DNA of 64,000 nt from Longimicrobiales bacterium (GCA_958296005.1 CATQHQ010000002.1:1609501-1673500), one strand, 5' to 3'. Counted from the first letter of the stretch, positions 28,319 to 37,270 are shown. The notes: generated by a model from the letters alone, not told the origin. A program made the numbers and translations.

Positions 28319-29391
28319 ACCGCACCCTCGACCGCATGGTCGGCACCACCTTCACCGGCATCTTCGTCCTGACGGTCCTGGCCCTGCCGGTGGTCTGGAT
28401 CATCGGCGACCTCTCGGAGCGGTTCAACACCTATCTGGACCGCGAGGAGCCGCTGACGATGGCCGAGATCGGGCTGGGCTACCTCTTCCAGTACCCCCAC
28501 TTCGCCGTCTACTCGGCCCCGCTGGCCGGCATGATCGCCGCCGTCTTCACCGTCCAGTCGATGACCACCCACCGGGAGATCATGGCGGCCAAGAGCGGCG
28601 GCATCTCCTTCCACCGGCTGATCGTGCCGGTGTGGCTGATGGGAGCGGTGATGACCGCCGGCGCGTTCTTCCTCGACACCGTGGTCCCGTCCGCCAACCG
28701 GCGGGCGGCGGAGGTCCTGGGCGAGCGGGAGGCCCGGCGGGAGTGGCGCAGCAACTTCGTGCACCAGACCGAGAACGACGAGGTGCTGACCGTCGGCCAG
28801 CTGTACGTGTCCACGGGGGCGATGAGCGACGGAGTGCTGATGGAGAGCCGCGACGCGGGAGGGACGCTCCGCCACGTCTGGTCCGCGCAGGCCGACTGGA
28901 GCGCCGAGACGGGCTGGACGTTCCTGGAAGGCTACTTTCGCCTCGTTCGACCCGGCGGCGAGGAGGCGGCCTACGCCTTCGATCGCTACCGCCCGCTGCG
29001 CTTTGCCGTCACGCCGGAAGAGCTGCTCGAGGAGCCCCGGGAAGACGAGGAGATGTCCTACCAGGAGCTAGGCCGGCACGCCGCGGTGGTCGAGCGCTCG
29101 GGAGGCGATCCCAGGGGACTGCTGGTCAAGCAGCATCAGAAGCTGTCGATCCCGGCCGCGACCCTGATCATCGTCATCTTCGGTGCCCCCCTGGCCACGA
29201 CGGTGAAGAAGGGGGGCGCGGCGTTCGGGGTGGGCGCGTCGTTGGGCTCCACTCTCCTCTACATGATCCTGATGCGGTTCTTCGGCGCCGTAGGCGTGAC
29301 CGGCGTGCTCTCTCCCTTCTGGGCCGCCTGGGCGCCCAACGTGCTCTTCCTGGCCACGGGCGTGATCCTTCAGGCCCGGGTCCGCACCTGA
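28315..29391 (+). CDS. lptG: LPS export permease LptG
   Basis: A 358-residue YjgP/YjgQ-family permease, paralogous to lptF and translated after it with a 4-bp GTGA overlap. The first helix is TTFTGIFVLTVLALPVVWIIGDL; the coupling helix region has MAAKSGGISFHRLIVPVWLMGAV. The C-terminal block IPAATLIIVIFGAPLATTVKKGGAAFGVGASLGSTLLYMILMRFFGAVG is the usual family ending. With LptF and the LptB ATPase (not in the window) it transfers LPS to LptC. It converges on the DapF gene, 16 bp apart. Confidence 0.92.
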   Translation: MNRTLDRMVGTTFTGIFVLTVLALPVVWIIGDLSERFNTYLDREEPLTMAEIGLGYLFQYPHFAVYSAPLAGMIAAVFTVQSMTTHREIMAAKSGGISFHRLIVPVWLMGAVMTAGAFFLDTVVPSANRRAAEVLGEREARREWRSNFVHQTENDEVLTVGQLYVSTGAMSDGVLMESRDAGGTLRHVWSAQADWSAETGWTFLEGYFRLVRPGGEEAAYAFDRYRPLRFAVTPEELLEEPREDEEMSYQELGRHAAVVERSGGDPRGLLVKQHQKLSIPAATLIIVIFGAPLATTVKKGGAAFGVGASLGSTLLYMILMRFFGAVGVTGVLSPFWAAWAPNVLFLATGVILQARVRT

Positions 29392-29407
29392 CGCCGCCCG
29401 CGCCTCT

Positions 29408-30376
29408 CTAGGACCCCGCCGCCAGGAACCCAGGCGCGAGCTCCCCGACGCACACCTCCTCCACCGGCCCGCGCAGCCGAACCGCCCAATCCGGCCCCAC
29501 CTCGACTTCCATCTCGCCGCCCGCCATGGCGACCCGGATCGGCCCCGGAGGCAACGCTCCTTCACGCACCGCCGCCACCGCCGCCGCGCACGCCGACGTG
29601 CCCGACGATTCGGTGCGGCCCACACCCCGCTCCCAGATCGCGACGTGGACGACGGCCTCCACCGGCACCCCCTTGGACGCCCGCGCCCCGTCCCCTGGAA
29701 CCCACGCGAACTGGACGTTGGTCCCCTCCGGGAACGCCTCGTGGGCCACGACCAGCGGGCCTAGGCGCCCCACTTCGGCCTCGCTCCACGGCCGGTCTCC
29801 GAAGATCACGGCGTGGGGGTTGCCCACCGACACTGGGACCGCCTCAAACCCGGCTTCACGCCTCCCGGACGGCCCCGGAGGCAACCCCAGCGCAACCCGT
29901 CCCCCGCTCCCCAGCCAGCCCTCCGCCACGAACGGCGGCCCTTCGGGGAAGCCGGCGCGCCCCATCTCCACGCGCACGTCCCAAGCTCCGTCCGCGCCCG
30001 GCCCGGCCACCTCCAGCCATACCCTGTCGCCGCCCGAGAGGTCCCCGCCGACCGTCACCGGGAACGGCGCCGACCCAGCCCGGCCCTCCCGCCGCAGGTA
30101 GACCCCGGCGATCCGCAGCCCGTTGCCGCTGCGCTCGAACTCGCCCCCGTCGGGGTTGAACATCCGCAGCCGCGCCTCGGCCCCGCGCGGGACCGCCTCC
30201 GCGACCACGATCCCGTCGGCGCCGACGCCCCGCCGCGGCGCGCAGATCCGCCGCACCATCGCCGGCGACAGCACCGGACCCGGTCCCTCGTCGAACACCA
30301 AGTAGTCGTTGCCATGGCCGTGGGCCTGGAAGAACCGGGGGACGACGGCGGGGCGCGGTCGCAACTTTCTCGTCAT
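29408..30376 (-). CDS. dapF: Diaminopimelate epimerase (DapF) homologue with Ser at both catalytic Cys positions
   Basis: A 322-residue DapF-fold protein. The family blocks FQAHGHGNDYLVFDE, RRGVGADGIVV, FNPDGGE, SVGNPHAVIFGD, FPEGTNVQF and IWERGVGRTESSGTSACAAA are clear. In known enzymes the two catalytic cysteines sit in CGNG and ACGSG. Here these positions read RSGNG (Ser83) and SSGTS (Ser258); Cys263 corresponds to the second, non-catalytic Cys of the motif. The usual two-base Cys/Cys mechanism for LL- to meso-diaminopimelate therefore cannot operate unchanged. It may use serines, catalyse a related reaction, or be one of two copies. Start ATG has AAGGAA upstream. Confidence 0.83.
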   Translation of the reverse strand: MTRKLRPRPAVVPRFFQAHGHGNDYLVFDEGPGPVLSPAMVRRICAPRRGVGADGIVVAEAVPRGAEARLRMFNPDGGEFERSGNGLRIAGVYLRREGRAGSAPFPVTVGGDLSGGDRVWLEVAGPGADGAWDVRVEMGRAGFPEGPPFVAEGWLGSGGRVALGLPPGPSGRREAGFEAVPVSVGNPHAVIFGDRPWSEAEVGRLGPLVVAHEAFPEGTNVQFAWVPGDGARASKGVPVEAVVHVAIWERGVGRTESSGTSACAAAVAAVREGALPPGPIRVAMAGGEMEVEVGPDWAVRLRGPVEEVCVGELAPGFLAAGS

Positions 30377-30472
30377 TTCCTTCGTCCAAGGGAGCGACAG
30401 GCCGGCGCGGGCGCAGGAAATCTACCGCGCTGGATTCTCGATAGACGGGTAACGGACGACGGGAGGCAGGGC

Positions 30473-33178
30473 ATGGGAAGGACGGGAACGGTGCGGACGA
30501 ACGGGCGGCAGGCGGTGGGGACGACGGTGGCGGCGGCGATCGCGGCGGTTGCGGCGGGCTTGAGCTTGGCCCCCGCCGCGTTCGGCCAGGAGCAGGAAGC
30601 GGAGCGGAACGGCAGCGGTTCCGGGGCGGGCGGCCCGGCGCAACCCCCGGTTCTGGAGGCGACCCGCCTGGCGGGACCCGCGCCCTCGATCGACGGCGTG
30701 CTGGACGAAGCCGACTGGGCGACCGCGATGACGGCCCGCGACTTCGTGGTCTTTCAGCCCAACGAGGGCGCGACGCCGTCGCAGCGGACGGAGGCCAGGG
30801 TCCTCTACGGGGACGACGCCGTCTACGTGGGGATGCGCGCGTTCGACACCTCCCCCGACTCGATCGAGGCCCGGCTGGCCCGGCGCGACGAGAACCCCCA
30901 TTCGGATTGGCTGGACGTGGTCATCGACAGCTACCACGATCGCCGGACCGCGTTCCGGTTCGCCGTCAACCCGGCCGGCGTGAAGCGCGACATCTACATG
31001 TACGACGACGTGCAGGAGGACGTCTCCTGGGACGCGGTGTGGGACGTGGCCACCTCCACCGACGCAGAAGGGTGGACCGCCGAGTTCCGCATCCCGTACT
31101 CCCAGCTGCGCTTCGACGGGGCGGCGCGCCAGACCTGGGGGATCAACTTCGTGCGCACTATCGCCCGCCACCTGGAGGTCAGCTTGTGGGCGCCGATCTC
31201 CCGCGGCGACGGTGCTCTGGTCTCCCGCTTCGGCAGCCTGGAGGGCCTGCGGGACCTCTCGCCTCCGCGACGGCTGGAGGCGCTGCCCTACTCCCTGCTC
31301 CGCATGGAGAGCGTGCCCGGCGAGGCGGCGAACCCCTTCTACGAGCCCCGGGACTTCTCGTCGGCCGTGGGCGCCGACGTGAAGTACGGCCTCACCACCG
31401 ACCTGACGCTGGACGTCACGATCAACCCGGACTTCGGCCAAGTAGAGGCCGACCCGGCCCAGGTCAACCTGACCGCCTTCGAGAGCTTCTTCCCCGAGCG
31501 GCGGCCGTTCTTCGTGGAAGGGGCGAACATCTTCTCGTTCGGCTTCTCGGAGGGCGACGGCGACTTCGCCAGCGAGGGGCTCTTCTACTCCCGCCGGATC
31601 GGTCGCCCGCCGCAGGGCCGGGTCTCGTCGGCCGCGTACGCCGACGCCCCGGACCAGACCCGCATCCTGGGCGCCATGAAGCTCTCCGGGAAGACTCGCT
31701 CCGGCTGGTCCCTGGGCTTCCTCCACGCCCTCACAGGCAAGGAGACGGCCCACCGCGCCGGCGCCTCCGGTCCCCTGGACGATCAGATCGTCGAGCCGAC
31801 CGCCCACTACGGCGTCGGGCGCGTCAGCAAGGACTTCCGCGAGGGCAAGAGCGCGGTGGGCGCGATCTCCACCTGGACCGTCCGGGACGGCGCGTCCGCC
31901 GAGGCGCTGAGCCTGCACGGTCAAGCGTATGCCGGCGGCTTCGACGCCCGGCACCGCTTCGGCGACGACCGCTTCGCCGTGTCCGGCTACCTGCTCGGGT
32001 CCACGGTGCGGGGAACGGAGGAAACGATCGCCCGGACGCAGCGGTCGCCCGCGCGCTACTTCCAGCGGCCCGACGCCGACCACACCGAGTTCGACCCGAC
32101 TCGCACCTCGCTGGAAGGGTGGGCCGGCTCGGCGTCGTTCGCCAAGATCTCGGGAGGCTACTGGCGCTTCGGCACCGGCGTGATGGCGCGTTCCCCGGGC
32201 TTCGACGCCAACGACCTGGGGTTCATGCGCGAGTCGGACTTCATCAGCCCCTGGCTGTGGGCAGGCTACAACCACTTCAAGGCAACGGAGCGGTTCCAGC
32301 GCTGGAACCTCAACGTGAACGCCTGGGACTCGTACAGCTTCGGCGGCGAGCACTACAACGTGGGCGGCAACGTCAGCGGCAGCTTCACCCTGAAGAGCTT
32401 CTGGGGCGGCTACGCGGGCGTGAGGCGCAACTCGGGCGGGCTCACCAACACGGCGCTACGCGGCGGTCCCATGCTGCATCGCGACGGCGCCTGGGGCGGT
32501 TGGTTCGGCTTCTGGTCCGACTCTCGCAAGCAGCTGTCGTTCGAGAGCAACAACCACTGGGAGGCGCGTCCCGAGAGTGGTTCCTGGCGCTTCGGCACGG
32601 GCGCGTCGCTCCGATGGCGTCCGTCGTCGCGGGCCACAGTCTCCGCGGGCCCCTCCATCAACCGGCGGGTGGAGGACCTGCAGTGGGTGCGGCGGTTCGA
32701 CATGGACACCCCGCACTACCTCTTCGGGCGGCTCGACCAGACCACGGTCGGACTGACGATGCGCGCCGACTGGACGTTCTCGCCGACGCTGTCGTTGCAG
32801 CTGTACGCCCAGCCGTTCGTCTCCGCCGGCGACTACGGCGAGTTCAAGCGGATCACCGACCCCCGGGCGCCGCGCTACGCCGATCGGTTCGCGACGGTGA
32901 CGGCCTCCGGCGACGGCTCGACCCTGGAAGGCGACGTGGACGGCGACGGGACGCCGGACTCGTTCCGCAACCCGGACTTCAACTTCAAGCAGTTCCGCTC
33001 CAACGCGGTCCTGCGCTGGGAGTACAAGCCCGGGTCGGCGATCTTCTTGGTGTGGTCCCAGGGCCGCGACCACTACGATCAGACTGGCGACTTCTCTCTC
33101 GGCGACAACGTGGGCGCCCTGCTGGGAGAGCCGAGCCAGGACGTGTTCATGATCAAAGCGAGCTACTGGATCGGGTAG
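30473..33178 (+). CDS. DUF5916 outer-membrane protein with N-terminal CBM9-like domain
   Basis: A 901-residue exported protein. After a signal peptide (ending near AFGQEQEA) comes a carbohydrate-binding family 9-like domain (APSIDGVLDEADWATAMTARDF to about residue 230). A DUF5916 region follows, with INPDFGQVEADPAQVNLTAFESFFPERRPFFVEGANIF and LFYSRRIGRPPQG. It then continues as alternating beta strands rich in aromatic residues, ending with a terminal strand (FMIKASYWIG) of an outer-membrane barrel. GGGAGG at 30461-30466 fixes the start. The ligand is unknown. Confidence 0.87.
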   Translation: MGRTGTVRTNGRQAVGTTVAAAIAAVAAGLSLAPAAFGQEQEAERNGSGSGAGGPAQPPVLEATRLAGPAPSIDGVLDEADWATAMTARDFVVFQPNEGATPSQRTEARVLYGDDAVYVGMRAFDTSPDSIEARLARRDENPHSDWLDVVIDSYHDRRTAFRFAVNPAGVKRDIYMYDDVQEDVSWDAVWDVATSTDAEGWTAEFRIPYSQLRFDGAARQTWGINFVRTIARHLEVSLWAPISRGDGALVSRFGSLEGLRDLSPPRRLEALPYSLLRMESVPGEAANPFYEPRDFSSAVGADVKYGLTTDLTLDVTINPDFGQVEADPAQVNLTAFESFFPERRPFFVEGANIFSFGFSEGDGDFASEGLFYSRRIGRPPQGRVSSAAYADAPDQTRILGAMKLSGKTRSGWSLGFLHALTGKETAHRAGASGPLDDQIVEPTAHYGVGRVSKDFREGKSAVGAISTWTVRDGASAEALSLHGQAYAGGFDARHRFGDDRFAVSGYLLGSTVRGTEETIARTQRSPARYFQRPDADHTEFDPTRTSLEGWAGSASFAKISGGYWRFGTGVMARSPGFDANDLGFMRESDFISPWLWAGYNHFKATERFQRWNLNVNAWDSYSFGGEHYNVGGNVSGSFTLKSFWGGYAGVRRNSGGLTNTALRGGPMLHRDGAWGGWFGFWSDSRKQLSFESNNHWEARPESGSWRFGTGASLRWRPSSRATVSAGPSINRRVEDLQWVRRFDMDTPHYLFGRLDQTTVGLTMRADWTFSPTLSLQLYAQPFVSAGDYGEFKRITDPRAPRYADRFATVTASGDGSTLEGDVDGDGTPDSFRNPDFNFKQFRSNAVLRWEYKPGSAIFLVWSQGRDHYDQTGDFSLGDNVGALLGEPSQDVFMIKASYWIG

Positions 33179-33242
33179 CCGTAGCGCGGGCGGGGCCGCC
33201 GCCGAGGGACCGCCAAGCGATCGTTTCCGCGATACTTGGACG

Positions 33243-34697
33243 ATGGAAACTCGACCGGCGCCGCCCACGACCCGCTTCACCGCCGTCGTCAAGGACGACT
33301 GCGAGACCTGCCAACTAGTCGCGCCGGTCCTGGCCGAGATCGCCGGGGCCGGACGCGACCTGGTCGTGTACTGGCAGGACGACGGCGGCTTCCTGGGCGA
33401 CGCGGTGCCCAACGCCGCCGACCGGAAGCTGGAGCACTCGTTCCGGCTGGGGGTGGAGGCCGTCCCCACCGTCGTTCGCTGGGAGGGGGACGCCGAGGCT
33501 GGCCGCGTCGTGGGCTGGCACCGGACGGAGTGGCGCAGCCTGACGGGGCTGGACGGCCTGGGCGCGGAGCTTCCCGAGTACCAGCCGGGCTGCGGCTCCC
33601 GCTCCGTCGAGCCCGGGGTTCGGGAGGCGTTGCAGGTGCGCTTCGGCGATACCGGCATACGCTCGCGGACAGTGCGGACGCCCCCCTTCGCCGACCCAGT
33701 GGAGACGTGCTACGACCGGGGCTGGACCGACGGCCTTCCCGTGGTGCCCCCGACACCGGAGCGGATCCTGCGGATGCTGGAGGGGACGAGCCGCCCCCCG
33801 GACGAGGTCGTGGCGCAGGTGCCGCCGGAGATGGCCCCGTGCACCGTGGAGAAGGTCGCGATCAACGCGGTCATGGCAGGCTGCCGGCCCGAGTACATGC
33901 CCGTAGTGCTCACCGCGCTCGAAGCCGCGCTGGAGCCGGGGTTCACCCTCCACGGCGTGACGTGCAGCACCTGCTTCGCCAGCTCCGTGGTGATCGTGAA
34001 CGGCCCCGTCGCCGAGCGCATCGGCATGAACGCCGGGCTCAACGCCCTCGGCCAGGGGAACCGAGCGAACGCGACGATAGGCAGGGCGCTCAACTTGGTC
34101 GTGCGCAACGTCGGCGGCGGCAGGCCCGGAGAGATCGACCGGGCGACGTTGGGCGGCCCGGGCAAGTACACGTTCTGCTTCGCGGAAGACGAGTCGGACC
34201 CGGCCTGGGAGCCGCTCTCCGTTTCCCGGGGCGCGCGGCCGGGGCGCAGCGCCGTCACCCTCTTCGCCGGCGACGGCATCCAGGGGATCACCGACCAGCG
34301 CTCCCGCACGCCCGACGAGCTCGCGCGCTCCCTTGCGATGGCGCTCCAGGCGGTGGGGCACCCCAAGCTGTACGAATGGGCGCCCGCCGTGCTGGTGCTC
34401 TCGCCCGAGCACTACGCCATCTTCCGGGAGGCGGGCTGGGGCCGCTCGGAGGTGGTGACGGCGCTCCACGAGCGGTTGCGGCGACCCGGCTCGGAAGTCG
34501 TCGCCGGCGCCGGGGGCGTGCCCGAGGGCGTGCCGCCTTCCCGCGCTGGCGAGATCGTCCCCAAGTTTCGAGAAGGCGGCCTCTTGGTGGTTCGCGCAGG
34601 GGGTCCCGCCGGTCTCTTCTCCGCCGTCCTCGCGGGCTGGCCCGGCGGCCGCGCCTACAAGGAATCCCACCCCGTCACCAAGGAGATCGACGAGTGA
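33243..34697 (+). CDS. Thioredoxin-fold protein fused to a Cys-rich domain, partner of the UGSC selenoprotein
   Basis: A 484-residue soluble protein. Residues 12-95 have a thioredoxin-like shape with a CETC motif (Cys20-Cys23) and a cis-proline segment EAVPT. A second large domain (about 150-484) contains WTDGLPVVPPTPERI, VPPEMAPCTVEKVAINAVMAGC (Cys200, Cys214) and HGVTCSTC (Cys241-Cys244), then GNRANATIGRALNLVVRNVGG. I do not know an assigned function for this second domain. The stop overlaps the GTG start of the selenoprotein gene as GTGA, so the two are coupled. The inference is a thiol/selenol redox pair, with this protein reducing or being reduced by the selenoprotein. Confidence 0.75.
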   Translation: METRPAPPTTRFTAVVKDDCETCQLVAPVLAEIAGAGRDLVVYWQDDGGFLGDAVPNAADRKLEHSFRLGVEAVPTVVRWEGDAEAGRVVGWHRTEWRSLTGLDGLGAELPEYQPGCGSRSVEPGVREALQVRFGDTGIRSRTVRTPPFADPVETCYDRGWTDGLPVVPPTPERILRMLEGTSRPPDEVVAQVPPEMAPCTVEKVAINAVMAGCRPEYMPVVLTALEAALEPGFTLHGVTCSTCFASSVVIVNGPVAERIGMNAGLNALGQGNRANATIGRALNLVVRNVGGGRPGEIDRATLGGPGKYTFCFAEDESDPAWEPLSVSRGARPGRSAVTLFAGDGIQGITDQRSRTPDELARSLAMALQAVGHPKLYEWAPAVLVLSPEHYAIFREAGWGRSEVVTALHERLRRPGSEVVAGAGGVPEGVPPSRAGEIVPKFREGGLLVVRAGGPAGLFSAVLAGWPGGRAYKESHPVTKEIDE

Positions 34698-35257
34698 CGC
34701 TCCTCCACGACCCCACTGCCGAGACCGCCCCCTTGGTCCGTCCCCGCGCCGCGCCGCCAGCCTCGCTGGACGGCAAGACCGTGGGTCTCTTCGACCTGGG
34801 CAAGTCCCGCTCCGACGAGTTCCTCGACCACCTGGAGGCCCGGCTTCGCGCCAAGGGCGCCGTCACCCGCCGCTTCGCCAAGCCCACCAACGCCAAGCCC
34901 GCCACGCCCTCGATCCTGGCCGATATCGCCGGCGGCGCCGACGTGGTGGTGGAGGCGCTGGCCGATTGAGGCTCCTGCACATCATGCGGTCTGCATGACA
35001 TCAAGAAGCTGGACGACCGGGGCGTTCCCGGCGTCCTGGTCGCGACCACGGCGTTCCGGGACGCGGCCGCCCACCAATCCCGCTCCCTCGGCTTCGACCC
35101 CGCGATCGTCTGGGTCCCCCACCCGGTCCAGAACCGCACGGGCGACGAGCTGAAGGCGCTGGCGGAGAGCGCCACGGACCCGGTGCTGGCAGCGCTGACC
35201 GGCGGCCCGCACCCGGTGGCGCACCCTCCCCGCAGCGAAAACGCCTCCCAGCCTTGA
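34694..35257 (+). CDS. UGSC family selenoprotein (in-frame UGA read as selenocysteine)
   Basis: A 187-residue selenoprotein. The reading frame contains one internal TGA at 34967-34969 (codon 92). Reading continues with GGC TCC TGC ACA TCA TGC and then 90 further codons of normal protein to TGA at 35255-35257, so the product has U92-G-S-C95-T-S-C98. U-G-S-C is a UxxC redox motif and names a known (seleno)protein family. Before it lies GKTVGLFDLGKSRSDEFLDHLEARL and GGADVVVEALAD, a flavodoxin/Rossmann-like half; after it GVLVATTAFRDAA and VWVPHPVQNRT. The GTG start has AAGGAG about 10 bases upstream and overlaps the preceding stop. A hairpin with a GGTCT loop follows the TGA. Read without selenocysteine it would be a 91-residue fragment. 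Confidence 0.9.
34982..34998 (+). promoter_or_regulatory. Bacterial SECIS-like hairpin
   Basis: The inverted repeat TCATGC / GCATGA (34982-34987 and 34993-34998) closes a perfect 6-bp stem around the loop GGTCT (34988-34992). The loop begins 18 nt after the UGA. As I remember it, the E. coli fdhF element also presents GGUCU to SelB at the same distance. It lies inside the coding sequence, as bacterial SECIS elements do. Confidence 0.85.
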
Positions 35258-36195
35258 CGCAGGACCGGTATCGCGGGTGCCTGCTGGGGCTGGCGATCGG
35301 CGATGCGCTGGGGGCGCCGCTGGAGTTCAAGCGTCCGGGCACCTTCCCTCCCCTCCGCGAGATGATCGGCGGCGGCGTCTGGCGCGTGCGTCCAGGCGAA
35401 TGGACCGACGACACGTCGATGGCCCTCTGCCTGGCGACCAGCCTCGTGAAGTGCTCCGGCTTCGACCCCGAAGACCAGATGAACCGGTATCTGAGGTGGC
35501 TGAACCGGGGCTACCTGACTCCCCGAAGCGAAGAGCCCCCAGGCGTAGGACGCACGACGCGGACCACCCTCCGCAAGTTCGAGAAGACGGGCGACCCTTG
35601 GGCCGGATCGACAGACCCCAGGACCGCCGGCAACGGTTCGCTCATGCGCTTGGCGCCGGTGCCGATGTTCTTTGCGCGCAGACCCGGCCAAGCGATCGAG
35701 TACGCCGGTGCCAGCTCCAAGACGACTCACGGCGCCACGGAAGCCGTGGACGCCTGCCGGTACTATGCGGGGCTGGTGGTCGGAGCACTGAACGGCGTGG
35801 CGAAGGAAGCCCTGCTCGAGAACCGATATTCACCCGAAGCCGGCATGTGGGACCGGAACCCGCTCTCGGGAGGGATCGCCCGCGTCGCGCAAGGATCGTT
35901 CAAGGACACGGAGCCGCCGGAGATCAAGGGCACGGGATACGTGGTGAAGTCGCTGGAGGCCGCGCTCTGGGCCTTCAACAAGTCGCAGGAATTCGACCAC
36001 GGCCTCCTGCTGGCCGTCAACCTGGGCGACGACGCCGACACGACCGGCGCAGTGTACGGCCAGCTCGCCGGGGCGTACTACGGCGCCTCTGGCATTCGGA
36101 AGGATTGGCGGCGCAAAGTAGCCCTGCGCGGCGTGATCGAGTCGCTGGCGGATCAGCTGTTGCTCGAGGCGTTGGACGGCCAAGCCGAGGGGTAG
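35254..36195 (+). CDS. ADP-ribosylglycohydrolase (DraG family)
   Basis: A 313-residue enzyme likely to remove ADP-ribose from proteins or small molecules. Metal-binding motifs are complete: GDALGAPLEF, WTDDTSMALCLA, AGNGSLMRLAPV and VNLGDDADTTGAVYGQLAGAYYG. It begins with TTG at 35254-35256, overlapping the stop of the selenoprotein gene as TTGA; no ribosome binding site is obvious, so translation probably depends on coupling. The first residues (TQDRYRGCLLGLAIGD) match the normal family N-terminus, which supports this unusual start. It ends 16 bp from the convergent sulfotransferase gene. Confidence 0.9.
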   Translation: MTQDRYRGCLLGLAIGDALGAPLEFKRPGTFPPLREMIGGGVWRVRPGEWTDDTSMALCLATSLVKCSGFDPEDQMNRYLRWLNRGYLTPRSEEPPGVGRTTRTTLRKFEKTGDPWAGSTDPRTAGNGSLMRLAPVPMFFARRPGQAIEYAGASSKTTHGATEAVDACRYYAGLVVGALNGVAKEALLENRYSPEAGMWDRNPLSGGIARVAQGSFKDTEPPEIKGTGYVVKSLEAALWAFNKSQEFDHGLLLAVNLGDDADTTGAVYGQLAGAYYGASGIRKDWRRKVALRGVIESLADQLLLEALDGQAEG

Positions 36196-36211
36196 ACGCC
36201 GCGGTCGGGCG

Positions 36212-37270
36212 TCATACGGGATAGCCCAGCCTCTCCAGCCCTGGCCGGCAGGCTTCCGCAAGCGCCTCTTGGTCGGCGGAGCTCAGTCGCTCGAAGTTCG
36301 TTGGCGACCGCGGGGGACGCGGCAACCGGGCCGCCTTGCGCACCCAACCTTCGTCCTCGAGTTCCGGCGACACGAACCGGATCAGCCGCCGCAAATGCGG
36401 TTCCGGCGTCGCTTGCAGGTCCTCGAAAGCCACGTTCAGCAGTCGGCCCGGCGGAAGGTCGGCGAACAACTCGTGTCCGCGCCCGATCATTCCGGCCCAC
36501 AAGATGCCGAAGTCTTCAAGAGTCAACTTGTCGTAGGGCAACTTCTCGGGGTTCAGGAAGCGGCTGGCCAGAGGCTCCAGCCAGAGACTGATCCGCTCCC
36601 ACAAGCGCCCCCGGGACATCGACGACATTGCGTCGATTCCCCTTGAGCGGAGCGCATGCATGGTGGCCAAGATCATGCGGAAGAGATAGTGGCGGCTCAT
36701 GGATATGGCCGTTTCCCGCCCGTCCCGGTACACGTGCACGACCCGGGCGTCCGGGAACGCGCGGAGAAGCCGGGCGCCGAAGAGCAGCGAAGCGCCCGAG
36801 CGCTCGACCCACACGTCCCGTTCCCGCCGCCGGCAAAGCCACTCGAACAAGTCGCGGAAGTGTGCGGCCGGCGCTTGGCGGGGGCGCGCGCGCACGACCG
36901 GCCCCAACTCGTCGAAGAGCGCATGGGGGGCTTGCGTCATGTGAGGAAGGGCGGCGCACAGGATCGGAGGCACGTTGTCGCGGCGGTAGCGGGCACCGGG
37001 TGCGCCGAAGGGATACGCGAGTTCGCTGAAGTCCTCCCGCAGCATGAGCTTGGTGCGCTTCCGCTGGTGGGCGTACCAGCCCCACATTTGCTCGCCCGTG
37101 GTCGTGCGCCGGCGCATCGCCCCCGTCCCGACGAAGCTGAAGAACTCGGACAGGCTCAGGACCCGGGGGTGCAGGTTCAGCATGTTCGACACCATCGTCG
37201 AGCCGCATCGGCCAGTGCTGAGCACGAACACTGGAGGAAGGGACGGCGCCGGGTCGAGCACCGGCGTCAC
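36212..37270 (-). CDS. Sulfotransferase
   Basis: A 352-residue PAPS-dependent sulfotransferase-like protein. The 5'-phosphosulfate loop is visible at PPVFVLSTGRCGSTMVSNMLNLHP near the N-terminus, and the 3'-phosphate motif at RVVHVYRDGRETAISMSRHY. The C-terminal LEDFGILWAGMIGRG..LPPGRLLNVAFEDLQ fits the family. It transfers sulfate to a hydroxyl or amine of an unidentified acceptor. The GTG at 37268-37270 overlaps the stop of the oxygenase gene (GTGA), so the two are co-translated and may act on the same metabolite. Confidence 0.87.
   Translation of the reverse strand: MTPVLDPAPSLPPVFVLSTGRCGSTMVSNMLNLHPRVLSLSEFFSFVGTGAMRRRTTTGEQMWGWYAHQRKRTKLMLREDFSELAYPFGAPGARYRRDNVPPILCAALPHMTQAPHALFDELGPVVRARPRQAPAAHFRDLFEWLCRRRERDVWVERSGASLLFGARLLRAFPDARVVHVYRDGRETAISMSRHYLFRMILATMHALRSRGIDAMSSMSRGRLWERISLWLEPLASRFLNPEKLPYDKLTLEDFGILWAGMIGRGHELFADLPPGRLLNVAFEDLQATPEPHLRRLIRFVSPELEDEGWVRKAARLPRPPRSPTNFERLSSADQEALAEACRPGLERLGYPV

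Noticed and set aside
34967-34969. The TGA as a true stop making the gene a 91-residue protein or pseudogene
   Set aside because: The downstream frame stays open for 95 codons with protein-like sequence and the UGSC motif, and a SECIS-like hairpin follows directly.
34675-35730. A 351-codon reading frame on the minus strand across the selenoprotein gene
   Set aside because: It is antisense to two recognised genes, its product has no family features, and its codon use is that of a mirror frame.
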